Source: Promethearchaeota archaeon (GTDB taxonomy: Archaea; Asgardarchaeota; Lokiarchaeia; Sigynarchaeales; SOKP01). Taken from it: a stretch of 10,427 nt of DNA. Below, in pieces: positions 1-7,587 of the stretch. Each line of letters starts with the position of its first letter. Within the stretch, counting starts at the first letter, position 1. The notes under the pieces were generated by a model. It saw nothing but the letters and a program-made list of their open reading frames with translations, had not been told where the DNA came from and ran no database searches. Made by a program: the position numbers and the translations under genes. The stretch spans positions 1 through 10,427 of the forward strand of contig SDNN01000093.1 in NCBI GenBank assembly GCA_004524425.1. The letters are read 5' to 3'.

Positions 1-36
1 AATATATTATAGTATTTTTAATAAAAAATAAGATAT

Positions 37-54
37 CTATTAAAATTTTAATAG
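37..54. promoter_or_regulatory. Perfect 18-bp palindrome upstream of the HEAT-repeat gene
   Basis: CTATTAAAATTTTAATAG is perfectly self-complementary and ends 12 bases before the ATG at 67. It overlaps AT-rich sequence that could also hold the TATA element of this gene. Its symmetry and place would suit an operator for a dimeric regulator, but in DNA this AT-rich a palindrome of this length can arise by chance. A second short palindrome, AGATATCT, lies at 31-38 and overlaps its left edge. Confidence 0.25.
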
Positions 55-66
55 CTTAATATTTGA

Positions 67-3000
67 ATGAAAATCTTGATATCACAATCCAATCTCATAG
101 AAGATTTTTTTGGAAATAATGTTTCCATTTCTCTATTCATAATTTTTCTCGTCGCATTAGGTATAGGGACGTTAATGATTTATCTTCAAGTGGCCTTAGT
201 ATTAAAAGGTGACTTTAAACTTCAAAACAAGGTTCAATGTATCATATTTGGAATGATCTTTAGCTTGTCAGTAATGATCGTCGTTGCAATGGCATTTATA
301 TTTGCCATAAACACGCCTCAATTTTGGAGAGAAAGTGGAACTGAACCTCCTGAATTAAGCCCTAATTACTTTCTCATTCCCTTTATGGTATGTTTAGCTT
401 ATATCTCTTTTTATCCATTAATCGATTTTTTATTTATCGCTTTGAGTGAGGAGTCGGATGAAGGATTAACGCCTTTTCATAAATTTATAGGAAGTATCTG
501 GATTAATAGATCGAATAATAAAATAATTAGGGTTATATTAGCAGTAATATTTTATTTTGCCATTTTCTTCTTTCCACCAATATTTCTCTCTCTGATAGGA
601 TTACCTTTTATAATGATTTGGATATCATGGATGCTTATCTACCCATTAATGATATTAACTTTTTATGGATCCAAAGGATATATCGCCGGCATAACTTACA
701 TGTATTATCACATACCAGACATCAAAAGATCAGTTTTTCTTGGTTTCGAGGATGGTAAAAGAACCATGAAAGAATTCATTAATGACCCTGCTCCGAGAAT
801 CGTGTTAGGTATGATGTTGTTTGTTTTTGTCTGGGCATGGATTTCAATGTTTCAGACCATAGGATTTTATTTTTCTGGATCTTTATTGATTTCCCCGTAT
901 TCTTATGCGGGTTTCGTGTTTGTGACCCTTGCAATGGGGGTCATTGGTTTTTTTACGAGATTTTGGGGGAGAAAAATAAAATATAGAGCAGTAGATATTT
1001 ATTTTGCTGCGTATTTGATCGCTGCTGTAGGGATTAATGTGCTTGTGAATTTCTTAATTGTAAATGCTGAAAAGTTAACAAGTACCTTTAATATCTTACC
1101 ATTAACCAATGAGATAAATACTAACTATCTAATGTTTGCCTGGGCAGCGGTCATTGAAGAAATCATGCTAATCATCTTTACCAGCTATTTCTTCCTAGCT
1201 CAAAAGAGCGAGTTTAATATCAACATCAAGTATTCAATGATAACAAAAAGCGGTCAAACATTTGATCCCATACCATTATTTAACTTAATTAAAAATAATA
1301 ATCCAGTTATCAGAAAACATGCTGAATCAACTTTACTTATGATGTATGAAAGAATTCCGCTAAAAAATGAGCTAAATCTTGATGATATGAAATTCAAGAA
1401 TCCATTAATTGATGGTTTATGTGATTCTAATCCAAATTCAAAAGAAATCTGCTATAAAATATTAGTTCAATTGGAAAGTGATGTACCAGATATAGTGATC
1501 TCCTGGATTATAGAAGCATTAAAATCACCAAATTATGATAAGAGCATTCCATTTGCAAAATCTCTTTTAATAGCTGATATTGATTTATTGAAAGAAGTAC
1601 CTAAGGAATTAATCCTTAATATAATTAAGGATCCCGAATGGGAATTAAGATTAATTGGATTAAAAATCTATTCAAGACTAATTAATACAAAAAATGCCTC
1701 AGTTTCAGACTTAGACTTATATAAATTGATTAACAATCCGAATAGTCAATTTCAAGTAGAAATATTAAAAATTATGGAACAAAATTCGATAAGCATTCCT
1801 ATAGATATCATTTTTGACAAATTGAAAGATAAAAATGATGACATTCGTTCTGCCGCGATTCAGAATATTAAAAATATCGTACCTGAAAAGATTGATCCTT
1901 CATTAATAGCTGAGATAAAACATTTCATGGAGGATCCAAATAGCTCAGTTAGAGCTTCTATATTTAAAGTACTTGGAAAAATCGGTAATTTTAAAAAATA
2001 TGGTCTGCCTCTCCTCCCATTTCTAAATGGATTAGTCGATGTGGATGAAGACGTAAGAGAGGCATCAATCTTTGCACTCGAGAAGTATTTCAATGAGGAA
2101 CCAGAATCATTGAATATTGATCTGATCATAAATAGAATAGATCCCAATGACGTTGAAATTTTAAACAGCGTGCTCTCTCTTCTTGGTAAGTTATGGGAAC
2201 AAAATCCCGAAAAAATACTGAATAATTTATTAAATTTTATAAAATTTGAGAGCGATGAGTTAAAAGAAAATATTTCAAGAATCCTCATTAAAAATTATCC
2301 AAAACATCCCCAGTTAGTAATAGACAAGATCATTAAAGTGCCTGATGTTTCAAAATATATTTCCAAGGGAATCATTTCAAAAACAATAATACAAATCGGA
2401 AAAAATCATCCAAATGAAATAATTTCCTTATTATTTGAATACTTGGATTATGAACAAGATGAAATTCGATTAAACGCAATATCGTCATTAGAAGGATTAG
2501 CTGATGAATATCCTGCGAAAATGGATGTTAAACCAATTTTTTATCTCCTCCAAAATGATAGAAACCAACAAGTTAGGAAAGAAGCTTCAAAAATAATCGC
2601 CAAAAAAGCTCAAAAAGATCCTTCATCTATAAAAACGAATATTTCAGCATTTTTAGAAGCGTTAGATCAACAAGAACCAACTGTTAAAATTACTATCTCT
2701 AAATCTTTGTTAGAAATTGCCAGAACTTCCCCAGAAATAATCCCTTTAGATTCGATCATCAAGTTTCTCTCAGATGAGGATCCATTTATTCGAGAATCCG
2801 GAGCAAAAATATTAGGTTCTATTGGATATAAATCTCCAGATAAAGCAGTAAGTTCATTGATTAATGACGGATTGAATGATGATGAATGGATTGTGAGGGA
2901 AGCATCAGTATCAAGTTTAGGGTCAATTGTAAACCATATCAGCGATAAAGGTTTAGTAATTCAAAAGCTTGTTAAGCTGTTAGATGATGAGAAAGCATGG

Positions 3001-3468
3001 GTAAGGAGATCCGTCATGAATATTTTATCAGATATCAAGGATTTACGAGCATCTCATGTCCCATATGAAAAGCTATCAGAAAATTTAAACCATGAAGATC
3101 CTAAAGTTAGGGAAGCCTCAGCTAAATTATTGAAAATTCATGGCTCTCTAAACATTGAAAATGTCTTCAATGATATAATTTCATTGTTAGAAGATGATTC
3201 TGAAGATGTCAGAGATAGCATGATCAATACCGTTGTGGAGATTATTAAAATTATAGGGCTCGATAAGCTTCTCCCGAGACTTTTAAAGAATTTAAGCGAC
3301 GAATATTCCTTAGAATTACAGCGTTCCATAGCAATAATTTTAGGTAGAACAGCTAGATATGAGGAGGAAAAAATTAAAAAGAGAATAATTGCTTTGTTGA
3401 AGATTAGATGCGAAATGAGTCAAGACCCTATAATCTGTGACAACTTACATAAAATTAGTGAAAGTTAA
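67..3468 (+). CDS. Polytopic membrane protein with long cytosolic HEAT-repeat domain
   Basis: No specific family is recognised. The N-terminal third is strongly hydrophobic, with about nine predicted membrane segments near residues 21-46, 59-81, 102-126, 153-178, 179-202, 245-269, 280-300, 309-336 and 352-380. From about residue 400 to the end the protein is a tandem array of HEAT/armadillo-type helical pairs of roughly 35-40 residues. The clearest are between 770 and 1120 and share a pattern such as LLDDExxVRxxxxxxLxxI (for example DPFIRESGAKILGSIG near 905-920). HEAT arrays form curved scaffolds for protein binding, so a membrane-anchored scaffold or adaptor is a fair inference; there is no catalytic motif. 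The start is firm: ATG at 67 directly follows an in-frame TGA at 64-66. The gene ends with TAA, 158 bp before the helicase gene on the same strand. Structure is well supported; function is unknown. Confidence 0.85.
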   Translation: MKILISQSNLIEDFFGNNVSISLFIIFLVALGIGTLMIYLQVALVLKGDFKLQNKVQCIIFGMIFSLSVMIVVAMAFIFAINTPQFWRESGTEPPELSPNYFLIPFMVCLAYISFYPLIDFLFIALSEESDEGLTPFHKFIGSIWINRSNNKIIRVILAVIFYFAIFFFPPIFLSLIGLPFIMIWISWMLIYPLMILTFYGSKGYIAGITYMYYHIPDIKRSVFLGFEDGKRTMKEFINDPAPRIVLGMMLFVFVWAWISMFQTIGFYFSGSLLISPYSYAGFVFVTLAMGVIGFFTRFWGRKIKYRAVDIYFAAYLIAAVGINVLVNFLIVNAEKLTSTFNILPLTNEINTNYLMFAWAAVIEEIMLIIFTSYFFLAQKSEFNINIKYSMITKSGQTFDPIPLFNLIKNNNPVIRKHAESTLLMMYERIPLKNELNLDDMKFKNPLIDGLCDSNPNSKEICYKILVQLESDVPDIVISWIIEALKSPNYDKSIPFAKSLLIADIDLLKEVPKELILNIIKDPEWELRLIGLKIYSRLINTKNASVSDLDLYKLINNPNSQFQVEILKIMEQNSISIPIDIIFDKLKDKNDDIRSAAIQNIKNIVPEKIDPSLIAEIKHFMEDPNSSVRASIFKVLGKIGNFKKYGLPLLPFLNGLVDVDEDVREASIFALEKYFNEEPESLNIDLIINRIDPNDVEILNSVLSLLGKLWEQNPEKILNNLLNFIKFESDELKENISRILIKNYPKHPQLVIDKIIKVPDVSKYISKGIISKTIIQIGKNHPNEIISLLFEYLDYEQDEIRLNAISSLEGLADEYPAKMDVKPIFYLLQNDRNQQVRKEASKIIAKKAQKDPSSIKTNISAFLEALDQQEPTVKITISKSLLEIARTSPEIIPLDSIIKFLSDEDPFIRESGAKILGSIGYKSPDKAVSSLINDGLNDDEWIVREASVSSLGSIVNHISDKGLVIQKLVKLLDDEKAWVRRSVMNILSDIKDLRASHVPYEKLSENLNHEDPKVREASAKLLKIHGSLNIENVFNDIISLLEDDSEDVRDSMINTVVEIIKIIGLDKLLPRLLKNLSDEYSLELQRSIAIILGRTARYEEEKIKKRIIALLKIRCEMSQDPIICDNLHKISES

Positions 3469-3626
3469 TAAAACATAAATGTATTAATATCACTAAATTC
3501 ATTCACTCTCCCCATTTTATAATACGAATTTTATTTATCCTTTAATAGGCTCTTAATTGTTTAATAAAAGAGTTAAAAATCAACAAAAAATAATTAGGTA
3601 TATTGTTAAAATATTAGTGATCCAGC
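3469..3626. other. AT-rich spacer before mcm
   Basis: This 158-bp non-coding spacer holds several AT-rich stretches that could serve as the mcm promoter, such as TTTTATAATA near 3515-3524 and the TTTAATAA-like sequence near 3560. A weak inverted pair, CTCTT / AAGAG, spans about 3550-3572 with a 13-base loop. I see no RNA gene and no convincing origin-recognition repeats. Confidence 0.3.
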
Positions 3627-5762
3627 TTGACTCAGCCATTACCTTCTGCTAGCCAGCCCATAAATAAAGTCCAAAGATTTGAAGATTTTTATCGCCTATT
3701 TCAAGATAAACCTGGGATTTTTAAATATCAAGAGCGTATTAGTGAATTGCATTCTGAAGGAAGCAACACCCTAATTGTCTTGTATGAAGATATTCTATCT
3801 TTCGATTCCCAAATCGCAGAGATGCTAAGAAATGATCCAGAATCATTATTAGAAGATGCCGTTGATGCATTTAAAAATGTTCTAAAATTTCAAACCGGTA
3901 AACTGGACGATAAAAAATATTTTGTTAGAATCACAACCAGAGATAAAAATTCCCCATTAAAAGACACGATAAGAGGTTTAAAATCAAAATACATCGATAA
4001 ATTAGTCTGGTTCAAGGGAATTCTTGTAAGAATTTCTGCAATTCGACCAAAATTAATAAAAGCTCATTTTGAATGTAATCTTTGTGGAGCGTCCATAGAA
4101 ATCCCTCAGTTTGGCTCAAGAATCAGATGGCCAAAATTTTGCATGAATAAGAGATGTAAAGCTAAGGCCCAAACTGATTTTAAGCTTATTTCTAAAACCT
4201 CAGAGTTCATAGACTGGCAGAGCATAATGATTCAAGAGGTTCCGGAGGATCTCCCTCCTGGTAGGATTCCAAGATCTATTCAAGGGATCTTGACCCTTGA
4301 TTTAGTTGATAGCGTAAAACCAGGAGATAGGATCAAGATAATGGGCGTTTTTAAATCAGTGATAGCGAAATCAATCAAAAATATCAATTCAAATCTCTTC
4401 AAAACCTATGTAGATGTTAATTTTATAGACCCAGAAGACAAAACTGATGAATACATAGATATCTCCAAAGAAGATGTAAAAATCATTAAAGATTTATCCA
4501 AAAAACCCATGATTCAGAAAAAAATCGCGCGATCTATTGCCCCTACTATATATGGGAGAGATGACCTCAAAATGGCCTGTGCTTTAAGTCTATTTGGAGG
4601 TACTAAAAAAAAGAGACGAGGAGGTGCTTCAAAAAGAAGCGATATACACGTTTTATTCGTAGGAGATCCTGGAACTGGAAAATCAGAAGTTCTCAAAAAT
4701 GCCGTTGAAGTCTCTCCAAGAGGGTTATATACATCTGGTAAAGGTTCAAGCGCAGTGGGACTAACTGCAGCAGTAATTAAGGATCCTGATACAGGACAAA
4801 TGAGTCTCGAGGCAGGTGCTATTGTATTAGCAAATGGGGGTGTGGCTGCAATAGATGAATTTGATAAAATGGATTCTGCTGATAGATCTGCATTACACGA
4901 GGGAATGGAACAACAAACAGTAAGCATAGCTAAGGCAGGCATCGTTGCCACATTAAAGTCCGAGACTGCAATAATAGCGGCAGCAAACCCATATTCTGGA
5001 AGATTTAATGAATATAAATCTTTTTCTGAAAATACTCGCATGCCTCCCTCTCTTCTAAGCCGATTTGACCTTATTTTTAAGGTTGTGGACAGACCAGATC
5101 CTGCGAATGATGCTCAGATGGCAGAATTCATACTTAATGATGCTATGACAGATTCAGATGAATTTGTTGAGGAACCTGAAGAATTAAGTAAAAATTCAGC
5201 CCCTATTGATGCTAAATTATTAAAAAAGTATATTAAATATGCAAGAAGGAATTGCCGACCGATTTTAAGTATAGAGGCTAAAGAACACATAAAGGATTTC
5301 TATTTGGATTTGAGAGGACAATATGATAAGGAAGATGCTGTCGTTTCCATTTTAGCTAGAAATCTTGATGCATTAGTCCGAATGAGCGAAGCATATGCGA
5401 AAATGGCATTGAAAGACACGGTTCTAAAGGAAGATGTCGAGGCTATCATAAACTTATTCAAGAGATTTTTGAAAGATACTGGTTATGATAAAGAAACGGG
5501 TAAATTTGACGTAGATTTGATTCTTGCAGGACAATCAAGAAGTAAAATTAATAAACTGACCCAATTAATGGATAGATTAAAGGAAATATTTGAAGATAAT
5601 GAATGGAAAGCTCTTGAGAAAAAGAACGTTATCCAGATCTTAGAATTGGAAGAAAAATTTGACAAGCAATTTATTAAGAATGCCATTGAAGAGGCAGTCA
5701 AAGAGGGAACATTATATGAACCAAAGTCAAATTATATAAAGTTTACATTCAGAAATGAATAA
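3627..5762 (+). CDS. mcm: Replicative DNA helicase MCM
   Basis: This is the minichromosome maintenance ATPase, the hexameric 3'-5' helicase that unwinds DNA at archaeal replication forks. The 711 residues carry the whole domain set. The N-terminal helical domain begins near residue 18. A zinc site follows at Cys150, Cys153, Cys172 and Cys177 (CX2C...CX4C). The AAA+ domain has Walker A GDPGTGKS at 346-353, Walker B AAIDEFDKM with Asp410-Glu411, sensor-1 Asn454 in AAANP, and the arginine finger in LLSRFD at Arg479. A winged-helix domain occupies about 640-711. No intein interrupts the ATPase motifs. The start is TTG at 3627: an in-frame TGA lies at 3618-3620, and no ATG or GTG occurs before the N-terminal domain begins. 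The gene appears to have its own promoter region. Length and motifs match archaeal MCM well. Confidence 0.97.
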   Translation: MTQPLPSASQPINKVQRFEDFYRLFQDKPGIFKYQERISELHSEGSNTLIVLYEDILSFDSQIAEMLRNDPESLLEDAVDAFKNVLKFQTGKLDDKKYFVRITTRDKNSPLKDTIRGLKSKYIDKLVWFKGILVRISAIRPKLIKAHFECNLCGASIEIPQFGSRIRWPKFCMNKRCKAKAQTDFKLISKTSEFIDWQSIMIQEVPEDLPPGRIPRSIQGILTLDLVDSVKPGDRIKIMGVFKSVIAKSIKNINSNLFKTYVDVNFIDPEDKTDEYIDISKEDVKIIKDLSKKPMIQKKIARSIAPTIYGRDDLKMACALSLFGGTKKKRRGGASKRSDIHVLFVGDPGTGKSEVLKNAVEVSPRGLYTSGKGSSAVGLTAAVIKDPDTGQMSLEAGAIVLANGGVAAIDEFDKMDSADRSALHEGMEQQTVSIAKAGIVATLKSETAIIAAANPYSGRFNEYKSFSENTRMPPSLLSRFDLIFKVVDRPDPANDAQMAEFILNDAMTDSDEFVEEPEELSKNSAPIDAKLLKKYIKYARRNCRPILSIEAKEHIKDFYLDLRGQYDKEDAVVSILARNLDALVRMSEAYAKMALKDTVLKEDVEAIINLFKRFLKDTGYDKETGKFDVDLILAGQSRSKINKLTQLMDRLKEIFEDNEWKALEKKNVIQILELEEKFDKQFIKNAIEEAVKEGTLYEPKSNYIKFTFRNE

Positions 5763-5954
5763 ACAGTTAGCTCGGAAAAATTAGATTTCTCATTTAAATA
5801 GATTTTACTTCTTTCATGAAGCTCTGATATCTCACATGTCTACTTTAAAATCCTAAAATGAATAATTAAAAAGAAAAAATTAATATTTTAAATTCAATTA
5901 AATACCCTAAAATAAACATTTCTTCATAGATTAAGCCATCGAAGTGAAATATTG
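5763..5954. other. AT-rich spacer between mcm and rubrerythrin gene
   Basis: This non-coding spacer of about 190 bp is very AT-rich, most strongly from about 5855 to 5915. It probably contains the mcm transcription end and the rubrerythrin promoter, but no single TATA box or terminator hairpin stands out. No RNA gene or small ORF could be supported. Confidence 0.3.
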
Positions 5955-6521
5955 ATGACAAACGTCGTAGAAAATTTAAAGGAAGCAATTAACGGAGAAA
6001 GCACTGCTAAGAAAAAATATGAACTCTTTTCAGAAAAAGCTAGGGAAGAAAAACTCCCCGAAATCGCACATCTTTTTAAAGCAGTAGCTTATGCTGAAAG
6101 CATTCACATAAAAAATCATTTAAGAGCACTTTCTGAAATCACTGGCTCAGAAATTCAACTAGAAGATATAGTTGATTTGAATGAAGAGGAGATTAGAAAA
6201 AGTGTGAATTCAACGAGAAATAATCTCATCCAAGCCATAAGCGGGGAAACCTATGAATTCAAAACCATGTATAAGAGTTTCATGAAAGATGCTAAAAAAG
6301 AAAATGTTTTTTTAGCTGAATATTCTTTCGATTTAGCTAGGAAAGCCGAAAAAGTTCACTCAAAATTGTTTATCGATTATCTCAAAAAACTTGATAAAAA
6401 TAAGGATTTCGAATCAATAGACATATATGTATGCACCATCTGCGGTAATGTAGAATTAGAAAGAGCTCCTGAAGTTTGTCCCAATTGTGATCACGATCAA
6501 CAATTTTTTGAAAAAATTTAA
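5955..6521 (+). CDS. rbr: Rubrerythrin (non-haem diiron peroxidase with rubredoxin-like tail)
   Basis: Rubrerythrins reduce hydrogen peroxide in anaerobes, taking electrons from rubredoxin or a similar donor. The 188 residues show both halves of the family. The ferritin-like four-helix bundle supplies diiron ligands at Glu15, Glu48-x2-His51, Glu98-x2-Glu101 and Glu132-x2-His135. A C-terminal rubredoxin-like iron site uses Cys160-x2-Cys163 and Cys175-x2-Cys178. The length is typical. I chose ATG at 5955; a TTG directly before it at 5952 is in frame and would add one residue. Only a poor purine-rich match to a ribosome site precedes the start. The gene stands alone, convergent with the next gene, with 19 bp between stop codons. 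A role in oxidative-stress defence of an anaerobe is established for the family; the exact substrate is not shown by sequence. Confidence 0.95.
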   Translation: MTNVVENLKEAINGESTAKKKYELFSEKAREEKLPEIAHLFKAVAYAESIHIKNHLRALSEITGSEIQLEDIVDLNEEEIRKSVNSTRNNLIQAISGETYEFKTMYKSFMKDAKKENVFLAEYSFDLARKAEKVHSKLFIDYLKKLDKNKDFESIDIYVCTICGNVELERAPEVCPNCDHDQQFFEKI

Positions 6522-6540
6522 ATAACTTCTATTACATCAT

Positions 6541-7347
6541 TTAAATCCATTCACATTCCGTTATTTCAGCATCTTTTAAGAATCCAATCCGGCTCCAATG
6601 ATCAATTAGCCTATTGCAGAATTTTTCTGCTTCAAACTGGATCACTTCAAAATCATATTTTAAGGATTTTATTTTTCTCATTATATTCGTTAATTTTTTC
6701 TTTTTATTCCTTAAATTCTCCTTAATCTTTCTTTTTTCAAACTCATATCCTTCCTGAAATTCTTGATCATAAAAATCAATTCCCTTGTCATTCAAATAAT
6801 CAGCAAATCCTAAATATTTTTTTTCCATGTTTTCGAAACAGCGACCAAAATCAATTCTACATAATGACCTATCATCTCTCACGATAAAATGACGGTCATA
6901 TACATCATATAAGCTCAACACTTCGTGTAGATAACAATGTCTTCCAAGATAAAATTTAAAGTCTAATAGATTATAATTCTTATGACCGATATTATCTCCT
7001 TTTTCGAATATCGTTGTAATATGAGGGACGGGTTTCTTCTTTTTATAAAGACCCGTGATGAAGTTTTTAAAACAAAGCTCCTCATCAAAAAAGTATTTAG
7101 TTAAATGTAATCCAAAGACTTCAAAAAAATAATTTTCCCGAACGTATTTAAAAAAGATTATTGGTTCTTTATCAAGGGAAAATATACTACATTTCTTATA
7201 ATAGCCCCAACTACACTTTAATAAAAAATCTTCAGGTAAAGAAACGTCCATTTTCTCAGCTAATCTTTTCATCTCATTTTCAGATATATCATTTACCGAT
7301 GCCCAGTTAAATATTTCCTTTAGAACTTCAATATTTTTTGGATCCAA
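6541..7347 (-). CDS. Uncharacterised protein with kinase-fold-like catalytic core
   Basis: The family is not recognised. Residues 148-168 resemble the catalytic and metal-binding loops of kinase-fold enzymes. Asp148 is followed after four residues by His153, then the hydrophobic strand FIV (154-156), then IDFG with Asp166. The Asp-to-DFG distance is 18 residues, as in Hanks-type and PI3K-type kinases, but the usual metal-binding Asn is His153. Upstream, Lys67 in IIFFKYV could be the ATP-contacting lysine, Glu76 lies in a likely following helix, and TTIFEKGD (111-118) could be the hinge. A complete glycine-rich loop is not evident. Residues 196-243 are charged and probably helical or coiled coil. 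The start is TTG at 7347; no ATG occurs between it and the upstream in-frame TAA (7387-7389), and Met26 is the only near ATG alternative. It is divergent from a protein phosphatase gene. Possible roles are protein kinase, small-molecule phosphotransferase or pseudokinase; this is inference. Confidence 0.6.
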   Translation of the reverse strand: MDPKNIEVLKEIFNWASVNDISENEMKRLAEKMDVSLPEDFLLKCSWGYYKKCSIFSLDKEPIIFFKYVRENYFFEVFGLHLTKYFFDEELCFKNFITGLYKKKKPVPHITTIFEKGDNIGHKNYNLLDFKFYLGRHCYLHEVLSLYDVYDRHFIVRDDRSLCRIDFGRCFENMEKKYLGFADYLNDKGIDFYDQEFQEGYEFEKRKIKENLRNKKKKLTNIMRKIKSLKYDFEVIQFEAEKFCNRLIDHWSRIGFLKDAEITECEWI

Positions 7348-7428
7348 GATAATAGGATTAAATCTTATTAAAATAAAACTTAATAATTAATTTCCTTTAT
7401 TTTAATTTAAAAATGTTTATTATAATTC
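7348..7428. promoter_or_regulatory. Shared upstream region of divergent kinase-like and phosphatase genes
   Basis: This strongly AT-rich stretch lies between the two divergent genes and must hold both promoters. TTTAAAAA at 7406-7413 is a candidate TATA element for the rightward phosphatase gene, placing a transcription start in the 7430s. For the leftward gene, the reverse strand carries TTTTATTTTAATAAG (7364-7378) at a suitable distance from the TTG. Both assignments rest on composition and position only. Confidence 0.35.
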
Positions 7429-7587
7429 ATGGTTATTTTTCCTAGTAATAAGTGAAGCATCCTGCCCTCGCGTTTTTTTGATGTAATTGAAAAGTATTCC
7501 AAGGAAGACATTATTGATTTAATTGCAATCATTCAGAACATTTTAGATGCTGAAAATAATTTAATCCACATTTCTGAAGGGAAAACC
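7429..7587 (+). other. Probable N-terminal coding extension of the phosphatase, interrupted by TGA
   Basis: The phosphatase frame stays open upstream of its first ATG as far as a TGA at 7453-7455. The roughly 44 extra residues look truly coding. They end in NLIHISEGKTMVVGDLHG, which lines up with the helix and first core strand before GDxHG in PP1/PP2A (compare ILLELEAPLKICGDIHG). No ATG, GTG or TTG exists in frame between the TGA and 7588; the only near-start codons are CTG at 7462 and ATT/ATC codons. Upstream of the TGA the same frame reads ATG (7429) plus MVIFPSNK. A GTG at 7452 could instead reach this frame by slippage on the seven Ts at 7473-7479. Possible explanations are an unusual start, a nonsense mutation, a frameshift or a sequence error. 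Confidence 0.55.

Noticed and set aside
1135..1206. Glu-Glu pair in a membrane segment (VIEEIMLI) of the HEAT protein, resembling the EExxxR motif of CPBP/CAAX membrane proteases
   Set aside because: The arginine is absent and no following histidine motifs are seen, so a protease call is not supported.
3469..3626. Replication origin next to mcm
   Set aside because: The spacer is AT-rich but has no repeated origin-recognition boxes, and no Cdc6/Orc1 gene is present in the window.
4514..5041. Long open frame antisense to the mcm ATPase region, and similar ones antisense to the HEAT gene (1860-2288, 3138-3329), the mcm end (5483-5701) and the VIT1-like gene (8556-8798, 8838-9041)
   Set aside because: Each lies wholly or almost wholly inside a well-supported gene on the other strand, and the translations show no domain-like pattern.
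6796..6914. Direct assignment of the kinase-like gene to the PI3K/PI4K family because of DRH followed by IDFG
   Set aside because: If the DRH in this protein is aligned with the PI-kinase DRH, the distance to DFG is three residues too short. The alignment that keeps correct spacing uses Asp148 instead, so no specific family is claimed.
7453..7455. TGA in the phosphatase frame as a selenocysteine codon
   Set aside because: Selenoproteins are known in some archaea, but this place is outside the catalytic core and not a redox site, and I saw no SECIS-like hairpin. Mutation, error or an alternative start is more likely.
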